Source: CANHBY01 sp046342195 (GTDB lineage Bacteria > Pseudomonadota > Gammaproteobacteria > Burkholderiales > Burkholderiaceae_C). Taken from it: a stretch of 15,100 nucleotides of DNA. This document shows, piece after piece, positions 6,775 to 12,954 of the stretch (positions are counted from its first letter, which is position 1; every line of letters starts with the position of its first letter). Below the pieces are notes generated by a model that ran no database searches, was not told where the DNA came from, and worked only from the letters and a program-made list of their open reading frames with translations. Location of the stretch: NCBI GenBank assembly GCA_046342195.1, contig JBKDQE010000060.1:1-15100 (forward strand). The letters run 5' to 3'. The position numbers were made by a program, and so were the translations under genes.

Positions 6775-7791
6775 ATGAAAGTTTATTACGACAAAGACAG
6801 TGATCTGAGCTTGATCAAAGGCAAAAATGTCACCATCCTAGGATATGGATCTCAAGGTCATGCTCATGCACAAAATCTCAATGATAGTGGTGTGAAGGTG
6901 ACTGTTGGTTTGCGCCGCGGAGGAGCATCCTGGGCAAAGGCAGAAAAAGCCGGTTTGCGCGTTGCTGAAATTCCTGAAGCTGTCAAGTCTGCTGATGTAG
7001 TAATGATTTTGTTGCCTGATGAACAAATCGCCGCAGTTTACAACAATGACGTCGAACCAAATATTAAGCAAGGTGCCTCGCTGGCTTTTGCGCATGGTTT
7101 TAACGTTCATTATGGGCAGGTGGTGCCTCGCCCAGACCTTGATGTTTGGATGGTGGCCCCCAAAGCTCCGGGTCACACGGTTCGTGCGACCTATGCTCAA
7201 GGTGGGGGTGTACCTCATTTAATCGCAGTCTATGCCGACAAGACGGGTAGAGCGCGTGATTTGGCCCTGAGTTATGCAGCAGCCAATGGAGGTGGTAAAG
7301 CGGGCGTGATCGAAACCACTTTCCGCGAGGAAACTGAAACCGATTTATTCGGCGAGCAAGCCGTCTTGTGTGGTGGGGCTGTCGAGTTGATCAAGGCTGG
7401 TTTTGAGACTCTCACTGAGGCGGGGTATGCCCCAGAGATGGCCTATTTTGAGTGCCTGCACGAGCTTAAATTAATTGTTGATTTGATCTATGAAGGCGGT
7501 ATTGCCAACATGAACTATTCGATTTCTAATAATGCTGAGTACGGTGAGTACCTCACCGGTCCTCGTGTGGTGACTGAAGAAACCAAGAATGCGATGCGGC
7601 AGTGTCTCAAGGATATTCAGACGGGTGAGTATGCCAAAAGCTTTATCCTGGAAAATAAAGCAGGCGCTCCCACTTTATTGTCTCGCAGGCGGTTAACTGC
7701 TCAGCATCCCATTGAAGTGGTAGGTGAGAGGCTGCGCGCCATGATGCCGTGGATCAATAAAAACCGATTGGTTGATCACTCTAAAAATTGA
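6775..7791 (+). CDS. ilvC: Ketol-acid reductoisomerase (NADP+), class I
   Basis: Converts acetolactate and acetohydroxybutyrate to the dihydroxy acids, using Mg2+ and NADPH, downstream of IlvBN. At 338 residues it is the short class I form. The Rossmann motif GYGSQGHAHAQN spans 24-35. The cofactor loop is GLRRGGASW (45-53). The catalytic histidine H107 is in AFAHGFNVHYG, and APKAPGHTVR spans 128-137. Metal ligands D190 and E194 (ETDLFGEQ) and E226 and E230 (ECLHE) are all present in the C-terminal knotted domain. The ATG has a Shine-Dalgarno GGAG (6763-6766). A strong intrinsic terminator follows the stop by about 20 bp, so ilvC ends the ilvBNC unit. Confidence 0.97.
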   Translation: MKVYYDKDSDLSLIKGKNVTILGYGSQGHAHAQNLNDSGVKVTVGLRRGGASWAKAEKAGLRVAEIPEAVKSADVVMILLPDEQIAAVYNNDVEPNIKQGASLAFAHGFNVHYGQVVPRPDLDVWMVAPKAPGHTVRATYAQGGGVPHLIAVYADKTGRARDLALSYAAANGGGKAGVIETTFREETETDLFGEQAVLCGGAVELIKAGFETLTEAGYAPEMAYFECLHELKLIVDLIYEGGIANMNYSISNNAEYGEYLTGPRVVTEETKNAMRQCLKDIQTGEYAKSFILENKAGAPTLLSRRRLTAQHPIEVVGERLRAMMPWINKNRLVDHSKN

Positions 7792-7812
7792 GTTGATTGG
7801 ATGGCGTCAAGG

Positions 7813-7843
7813 GCCGCGGTTTCTATCCGCGGCTTTCTTGTTT
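7813..7843 (+). terminator. Rho-independent terminator after ilvC
   Basis: GCCGCGG (7813-7819) and CCGCGGC (7827-7833) form a perfect 7-bp GC stem around the loop TTTCTAT, followed directly by a T-rich tract (TTTCTTGTTT). It sits 21 bp after the ilvC stop and separates ilvBNC from psd-pssA. Confidence 0.88.
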
Positions 7844-7966
7844 CGAGGGGCCACTGTGGTGCTGTTGCACTCACAGCCCAAGGCTCTCTGGCATGATCAT
7901 TCGTGCTTGGCAGTTCGGTCGAAATTTTGCCGTGACTTCTTTTGTTGCTGGAGTATTTTTGCCGTT

Positions 7967-8611
7967 ATGAATTATTCGCATCCTATTTTAGCCAAAGAGG
8001 GTTGGCCAGTTATTGGCGTATCACTCGCTGTGGCGATAATTATTAGTTTCTTCGGTGGTTTTTTGACATCTATTCCTGCTTGGATCATTTTTGTTTTTGT
8101 GGTGCAATTTTTTCGCGATCCTCCACGCGCAGTTCCAGAGCAAAAAGATGCGGTACTGTCGCCAGCAGACGGCCGTATTGTAAAAATCGAAAAAGTTCGC
8201 GATTCTTACGCTCAGCGCGATGCGATCATGATCAGTGTGTTTATGAATGTGTTCAACGTACACAGCAATCGGGCTGGAGTATCGGGTATTGTGAGAAAAG
8301 TGCAATACTTTCCTGGTCGGTTTTTCAATGCCAATTTGGACAAGGCTTCAATTGACAATGAGCGCAATGCAGTCATTATTGATGTTGATGGGCAGATAGT
8401 CACCCTGGTTCAGGTAGCTGGCCTGATTGCCCGTCGTATTCTCTGTTATGTGAAAGAGGGGGATCATCTTTTCAAGGGCCAACGATATGGATTTATCAGG
8501 TTCGGATCGCGTGTTGATGTTTATTTACCCCTGCATGCGGTTCCCAAGGTCAGCCCTGGTGACAAAGTTTATGCGAGTACAACCATATTGGCAACTCTTG
8601 GTGAAAAATGA
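7967..8611 (+). CDS. psd: Phosphatidylserine decarboxylase proenzyme, short (PSD-A-like) form
   Basis: 214 residues from the ATG at 7967. The frame is open further upstream to 7772, but that part overlaps ilvC and its terminator and has no family similarity. It makes phosphatidylethanolamine by decarboxylating phosphatidylserine at the inner membrane. Hydrophobic segments at about 15-34 and 36-48 anchor it, followed by QFFRDPPR. The core includes LSPADGRIVKIE, FMNVFNVHSNRA and ERNA. The self-cleavage site is G180-S181 in RFGSRVDVYLP, where the serine becomes the pyruvoyl group; this predicts a beta chain of 180 and an alpha chain of 34 residues. Its stop overlaps the pssA start (ATGA), so the two are co-translated. 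The promoter should lie in 7844-7966 but no good consensus is visible. Confidence 0.95.
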   Translation: MNYSHPILAKEGWPVIGVSLAVAIIISFFGGFLTSIPAWIIFVFVVQFFRDPPRAVPEQKDAVLSPADGRIVKIEKVRDSYAQRDAIMISVFMNVFNVHSNRAGVSGIVRKVQYFPGRFFNANLDKASIDNERNAVIIDVDGQIVTLVQVAGLIARRILCYVKEGDHLFKGQRYGFIRFGSRVDVYLPLHAVPKVSPGDKVYASTTILATLGEK

Positions 8612-9429
8612 GTGCGACTGGACGACCTGACTTAGAGGATATTGAGGAAAACCCTCGACCTCGCCGTAAAGGTATTTATATTCTTCCAAATTTGTTTACT
8701 CTGGCCGCTCTGTTTGGTGGCTTTTATGCCATTGTGATGGCGATCAATGCTCGTTTTGACCAGGCAGCAATTGGTGTATTTTGTGCCATGGTGTTAGACA
8801 GCCTAGATGGGCGAGTGGCACGCATGACTAACACGCAAAGTGCATTTGGTGAGCAAATGGACAGCTTGTCTGATATGGTATCGTTCGGCGCAGCGCCCGC
8901 GATCATCATGTATAGCTGGGGCCTCACAGGGCTGAAAAATTTGGGATGGATTGCCGCGTTTGTTTACTGCGCGTGTACCGCGCTCAGGTTGGCTCGGTTT
9001 AATACGAACCTCAAGGTTCTTGATAATCGCTATTTTCAGGGGCTTCCTAGCCCTGCGGCTGCAGCTTTGATTATGGGTTTTATTTGGATGATGCATGATT
9101 ACCAAGTCAGTGTGACACAATATACATGGCTGGCCTGGATTTCTTTCGGCCTAATGATTTATGCTGGTTTAACGATGGTATCTAATGTTCCTTTTTACAG
9201 TTTCAAAGATATTAGTTTCAAACGATCAGTTCCATTCGTCGTTATTGTTGCAATTACCCTGATTATCGCACTGGTCAATGTTGATCCTCCACGTGTTCTT
9301 TTTGGCGTATTTTGTGTGTATGGTTTTTCTGGCTATGCCGTGTTTGCTTGGCGTAAGCTCCAGGGTCGCCGAGTCATTTTGATTGCAACCTCTAAAGATG
9401 AACCAGAAGAAGAGGGGCTGCATCGCTAA
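8608..9429 (+). CDS. pssA: CDP-diacylglycerol-serine O-phosphatidyltransferase (phosphatidylserine synthase)
   Basis: 273 residues. It transfers phosphatidyl from CDP-diacylglycerol to serine, supplying the substrate of the decarboxylase encoded just before it. The CDP-alcohol phosphatidyltransferase signature is complete: D64-x2-D67-G68-x2-A71-R72-x8-G81-x3-D85-x3-D89. About six to eight hydrophobic segments follow from 27 to 250, consistent with the integral-membrane (type II) enzyme. The start ATG overlaps the psd stop. The stop TAA (9427-9429) lies directly against repeat R4, whose presumed target duplication includes it, so the insertion left the protein unchanged. Confidence 0.95.
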   Translation: MSATGRPDLEDIEENPRPRRKGIYILPNLFTLAALFGGFYAIVMAINARFDQAAIGVFCAMVLDSLDGRVARMTNTQSAFGEQMDSLSDMVSFGAAPAIIMYSWGLTGLKNLGWIAAFVYCACTALRLARFNTNLKVLDNRYFQGLPSPAAAALIMGFIWMMHDYQVSVTQYTWLAWISFGLMIYAGLTMVSNVPFYSFKDISFKRSVPFVVIVAITLIIALVNVDPPRVLFGVFCVYGFSGYAVFAWRKLQGRRVILIATSKDEPEEEGLHR

Positions 9430-9596
9430 GAGAACCTCTGCAAAGCCCCTCGTGGATGAGCGCGCCTTTCCCAAATGGGGGATGCCGGGCGGATTTTGCA
9501 GCCTGTCGCGGGGGCTAAAGGCAAAAAAGCCAAGACCGTAGACCTCTTTCGGGAAAGGATGCGATCGCCGCAAGGGGTTTTGCAGAGGTTCCTAAA
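9427..9596 (+). repeat. Palindromic MITE-like element, copy R4, inserted at the pssA stop codon
   Basis: The element is 9431-9592 (162 bp), AGAACCTCTGC to GCAGAGGTTCC, the same length as R1 and R3. It is flanked by TAAG (9427-9430) and TAAA (9593-9596), an imperfect 4-bp repeat; read one base to the left it is CTAA on both sides. It fills most of the pssA-leuA gap. The GCGATCGC octamer is present. Confidence 0.9.
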
Positions 9597-9637
9597 GTTT
9601 TTTATCAAGCCCAAATAATGCCTGTGAGGAAATTAAA

Positions 9638-11179
9638 ATGTCTGACAGTTTGATTATTTTTGATACGACCCTGCGCGATGGAGAGCAGTCTCCTGGGGCT
9701 TCAATGACCAAAGATGAAAAACTTCGTATTGCAAGGCAGCTGGAGCGTTTGCGGGTCGATGTGATTGAGGCCGGTTTTGCTGCATCGTCAAATGGTGATT
9801 TTGAAGCTGTCCGAGCCATTGCTTTAGCCATTAAGGACAGCAAGGTATGTTCTCTTGCCAGAGCCAATGAACGCGACATTTCTCGAGCCGCCGAAGCTTT
9901 ACAGGGAAGCGCCTCAGCTCGCATTCATTTGTTTTTGGCCACCAGTGCCTTGCACATGGAAAAAAAGCTGCGCATGACACCTGATCAGGTGTTTGAGCAA
10001 GCCAAAGTGTCAGTGGCTTTTGCAAGAAATTTGATCGGCGATGTCGAGTTTTCTCCTGAGGATGGCTATCGCTCTGATCCTGATTTTCTGTGCAGAGTTC
10101 TGGAAGCCACGATCGCAGCCGGAGCAAATACCATCAATATTCCCGATACTGTTGGCTATGCTATTCCAGAACTGTATGGTCATTTCATTTTGAATTTACG
10201 CCAGCGCATTCCGAATTCAGACAAAGCTGTTTGGTCCGTTCATTGCCACAATGATTTGGGTATGGCAGTTGCCAATTCTTTGGCAGGCGTCAAAATCGGG
10301 GGGGCTCGGCAAGTCGAGTGTACAATCAACGGCTTGGGTGAGCGGGCTGGAAATTGTGCGCTGGAAGAAGTAGTTTTAGCAGTAAAGACCCGCAGAGATT
10401 ATTTTGGTCTTGATGTGAATATCGACACCACTCAAATCATGGCCATTTCCCGCTTGGTGGCTCAAACTACAGGGTTTGTGGTTCAGCCGAATAAGGCGAT
10501 TGTTGGCGCCAATGCTTTTGCTCATGCTTCGGGCATCCACCAAGATGGAGTTTTGAAAGCCCGGGACACCTACGAAATCATGCGCGCGCAAGATGTAGGA
10601 TGGGTTGCTAACAAGATCGTTTTAGGTAAATTATCAGGCCGCAATGCTTTCAAGCAGCGTCTTTCTGAGTTGGGTATTGAGCTTTCCACCGAAGCTGAAG
10701 TGAATGCAGCTTTCACTAAATTCAAGGAGTTGGCTGATCGCAAAAGCGAAATTTTTGACGAAGATATCTTGGCCTTGGTGATGGATGAATCAGTGACAGC
10801 AGAGCAGGAATTTTATCGTTTGGTTTCTTTGAAACAGCGATCTGAGACTGGGGAGCGTCCAGAAGCAACCGTCACTTTTGCGGCAGGCTATCAGGAGATC
10901 ACTGTTGCGAGTCAGGGGAATGGGCCTGTCGATGCCAGCCTGAAAGCTATCGAGTCAAAACTGAATACAGGGGTGGAATTGCTGCTTTATTCTGTGAATG
11001 CAATCACGTCGGGCAGCACAGAATCGCAAGGCGAGGTCACGGTTCGTTTGCAGTTGGCTGGCAGGGTTGTTAACGGGGTTGGTGCTGACCCCGATATTGT
11101 TGTGGCTTCGGCCAAAGCTTATTTGTCGGCACTTAACAAGCTGCACAGCAAAACGGAAAGGGTGTTGGCTCAGGGTTAA
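9638..11179 (+). CDS. leuA: 2-isopropylmalate synthase
   Basis: Condenses acetyl-CoA with 2-oxoisovalerate, the committed step from the valine branch to leucine. At 513 residues it has the usual bacterial (LeuA type 1) length. The DRE-TIM barrel opens with FDTTLRDGEQSPG (8-20; D14 a metal ligand). H202 and H204 in HCHNDLGMAVANSL and N238 in GLGERAGNC complete the divalent-metal site. The linker region holds HASGIHQDGVLK, and the C-terminal regulatory domain (about 390-505), where leucine binds in the family, is intact. The Shine-Dalgarno is GAGGAAA (9625-9631). It is separated from pssA by repeat R4 and probably transcribed from its own or read-through promoter. Confidence 0.97.
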   Translation: MSDSLIIFDTTLRDGEQSPGASMTKDEKLRIARQLERLRVDVIEAGFAASSNGDFEAVRAIALAIKDSKVCSLARANERDISRAAEALQGSASARIHLFLATSALHMEKKLRMTPDQVFEQAKVSVAFARNLIGDVEFSPEDGYRSDPDFLCRVLEATIAAGANTINIPDTVGYAIPELYGHFILNLRQRIPNSDKAVWSVHCHNDLGMAVANSLAGVKIGGARQVECTINGLGERAGNCALEEVVLAVKTRRDYFGLDVNIDTTQIMAISRLVAQTTGFVVQPNKAIVGANAFAHASGIHQDGVLKARDTYEIMRAQDVGWVANKIVLGKLSGRNAFKQRLSELGIELSTEAEVNAAFTKFKELADRKSEIFDEDILALVMDESVTAEQEFYRLVSLKQRSETGERPEATVTFAAGYQEITVASQGNGPVDASLKAIESKLNTGVELLLYSVNAITSGSTESQGEVTVRLQLAGRVVNGVGADPDIVVASAKAYLSALNKLHSKTERVLAQG

Positions 11180-11265
11180 TCGGGTGTCATGGCTTGACTG
11201 GATTGAAAAAATCTCGTGTCATTTTTCGTTTTGCAGACTTTTTTCTTTGCCCTATACTGAATGAA

Positions 11266-11346
11266 GGACATTCTGCAAAACTCATCTTGGATGATTGTTG
11301 CTTTTCCAAGTGGTAATTCATGCTAGGTAAATTTTGCAGAGCTTCC
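11266..11346 (+). repeat. Half-length relic of the MITE-like element, copy R5
   Basis: 81 bp. The left end GGACATTCTGCAAAAC and the following bases track the first 71 bp of R4 (GGATGA, CTTTTCC, ATGC, ATTTTGCAG), then jump straight to a right end AGAGCTTCC. No flanking duplication is visible. The missing middle lies between two TTTTGCAG direct repeats present in full copies. Confidence 0.65.
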
Positions 11347-11424
11347 TCAGAAGCTAGAAGTATTTGATTTTTCATTGATTTTCTGAGCATCGTGATATGC
11401 GTACTGAGCGGGGTGCCCGTAATC

Positions 11425-11450
11425 CTGTCATCATCCATGCCTGATGACAG
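11425..11450. promoter_or_regulatory. Perfect inverted repeat, possible operator or hairpin
   Basis: CTGTCATCA (11425-11433) and TGATGACAG (11442-11450) with an 8-base loop. There is no following T-run, so it is not an intrinsic terminator. It lies 133 bp before the D,D-peptidase start and could be a regulator site or a transcript stem. Confidence 0.4.
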
Positions 11451-11583
11451 AGAATCCTGTGCGCCTGATTCAGCTGTGCCATGCTGGAAGCACATTACTT
11501 GTAGCCAGATCTTAGTGCATCAGGGCTAGCCTGGTACCTTTCAACTGCTGTTTGCAGGTTTAAAGCCGCCAAAGGAGGTTTGT

Positions 11584-12669
11584 GTGAGATCTTTTTCGAT
11601 GTTTTTTTCTTTTGGATTAGCAATGTTTCTTGGTGTTGCAGCGTTCTCTCATGATGCTCATGCAAGCTCACCCAAGAAGAAAGCGGCAACTGAGGTTCGA
11701 GCCCAGGCTGCTTTTTCCAAAGTATCTAAAGTTGCCCGCAAACCATCTCGGAAAACTGTTGTCATCAAAAACAAAGCAGCCTCTTCAAAGCGGTCTCGTG
11801 GTTTGTATTTGCAAGCAGCCGCTCGACCTACTGTTCATGCTGTTGCTCAACCTGCAAAATTATCATATGGACAAATTTATGGTCTCCACTCGACTCGGGA
11901 TGATTTAGACTTGAGTTCGAGTGTTGCTTTGGTGATTGATCAGGATACTCACGAGGTGCTGTTCAGTAAAAATTCGCAGGCCGTATTACCGATTGCCTCG
12001 CTCACCAAGCTGATGACAGCGCTGGTGGTCACAGAGGCTCGACAGCCTTTGGATGAATTGATGACAATCACTCAAGAGGACGTTGATACTGAAAAAGGGA
12101 GTCACTCTCGCTTGAGAGTGGGTACGCAGCTTACTCGGGGGGAAATGTTGCACTTGGCCCTTATGTCTTCTGAAAATCGTGCTGCCAATGCTCTGGGGCG
12201 CCACTATCCTGGTGGCCTTTCAGCTTTTATTGTTGCAATGAACCGCAAAGCCAGGGAGCTTGGTATGCAAGACACTCGCTATGTAGAGCCCACCGGACTG
12301 TCGAGCAAGAACCAGTCCAGCGCACAGGATTTGGCTCTGCTGGTCAATGCTGCGTATCAACATCAGATTATTCGTGAGCTTTCCACATCTCCTGAGTATG
12401 AAGTTGATGTTGGAGGCACTCGTCAACTGCACTATAAAAATACCAATGGTCTTGTGAGCAGACCTCAATGGGAAATTGGGTTACAAAAAACAGGTTATAT
12501 TGCGGAAGCTGGCCGTTGCTTGGTGATGCAGGCAAAGTTGGCTGGTCGTAAGCTCATTATGGTGTTTCTGGATTCAGCAGGGAAGTATTCCCGTATTGCT
12601 GATGCGGAGCGGGTGCGTAAATGGGTTGAGCATAGCCCTCAATTTCGTTCGACGTCTGCAAGTTATTGA
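11584..12669 (+). CDS. pbpG: D-alanyl-D-alanine endopeptidase, penicillin-binding protein 7 type
   Basis: 361 residues, starting at GTG (11584) five bases after the strong Shine-Dalgarno AAAGGAGG (11571-11578); the ATG at codon 6 would be too far from it. A signal peptide with hydrophobic 5-21 precedes likely cleavage after A25-H-A27. Then comes a Lys/Ala-rich basic linker (30-90), and a peptidase S11 domain from about 95. All three active-site motifs are present: S139-L-T-K142, S196-E-N198 and K302-T303-G304. Family role: periplasmic cleavage of D-Ala-meso-diaminopimelate crosslinks in peptidoglycan, in cell-wall remodelling. No membrane-anchoring C-terminal amphipathic domain is seen, which fits PBP7/PbpG better than PBP5/6. 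The basic linker resembles a wall- or nucleic-acid-binding tail and is low in complexity. Confidence 0.92.
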   Translation: MRSFSMFFSFGLAMFLGVAAFSHDAHASSPKKKAATEVRAQAAFSKVSKVARKPSRKTVVIKNKAASSKRSRGLYLQAAARPTVHAVAQPAKLSYGQIYGLHSTRDDLDLSSSVALVIDQDTHEVLFSKNSQAVLPIASLTKLMTALVVTEARQPLDELMTITQEDVDTEKGSHSRLRVGTQLTRGEMLHLALMSSENRAANALGRHYPGGLSAFIVAMNRKARELGMQDTRYVEPTGLSSKNQSSAQDLALLVNAAYQHQIIRELSTSPEYEVDVGGTRQLHYKNTNGLVSRPQWEIGLQKTGYIAEAGRCLVMQAKLAGRKLIMVFLDSAGKYSRIADAERVRKWVEHSPQFRSTSASY

Positions 12670-12672
12670 GTT

Positions 12673-12742
12673 TAGGGCCCCTGTTAACACTAAAGATGCC
12701 AGTGCGAAGGCGGCCATTGATCTTTAGTGTGAACAGGCCCTA
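12673..12742. mobile_element. 66-bp mini-element made of two IS5-family ends, TA on both sides
   Basis: The left end GGGCCCCTGTTAACACTAAA (from 12675) matches the IS left end at 14780 (GGGCCTGTTAACACTAAA), including the following GATGCCAG. The right end is the inverted TTTAGTGTGAACAGGCCC (to 12740). TA dinucleotides (12673-12674, 12741-12742) flank it, as at the 14780 copy's left side. It is a terminal-inverted-repeat-only derivative starting 5 bp after the pbpG stop. The hairpin may also affect pbpG mRNA 3' end formation, but no T-run follows. Confidence 0.7.
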
Positions 12743-12954
12743 GGGTTAATTCTGGCGGTGTCCCAAATCTAATGTCGCAAGTCAGAATAACGATACATTG
12801 ATAAACTGTGCTCTGTTGAATCCATGGAGCCCATGTGATGCGCCAAACCAAGCTGCGTCTTTCTGCTGCCGATAATTTGCATTTCATTACACACAAGTTC
12901 AGTATAACCCCACCGATGCCGCCGTATTTCAGCTAAAAACTGTGTGTGACCGGC
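12743..12954. other. Decayed sequence with a short transposase-like remnant
   Basis: No gene is supported here. At 12909-12942 the plus strand matches the start of the transposase coding region of the 14780 copy in 27 of 34 positions (CCCACCGATGCC...TATTTCAG). It is in the same orientation and downstream of an IS end, so this is probably a worn IS5-family fragment. The match stops shortly before the recombinase stop codon at 12955. Confidence 0.45.

Larger units (their letters stand above)
11180..11583. other. leuA to D,D-peptidase intergenic region
   Basis: 404 bp holding the relic repeat R5 (11266-11346) and a perfect 9-bp inverted repeat at 11425-11450. No intrinsic terminator after leuA is evident. 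The last bases carry the near-perfect Shine-Dalgarno of the next gene. No convincing coding sequence. Confidence 0.5.

Noticed and set aside
7772..7966. 65-codon in-frame upstream extension of psd
   Set aside because: It overlaps the ilvC end and runs through the intrinsic terminator; the known PSD-A N-terminus begins at the ATG at 7967.
3405..9596. Regularly spaced repeats as a CRISPR-like array
   Set aside because: The units are about 160 bp with inverted ends, separated by whole genes and in mixed orientation, with no spacers or cas genes.
12690..12896. Minus-strand open frame after pbpG
   Set aside because: It crosses the 66-bp inverted repeat and decayed IS sequence, with no ribosome site or recognisable motif.
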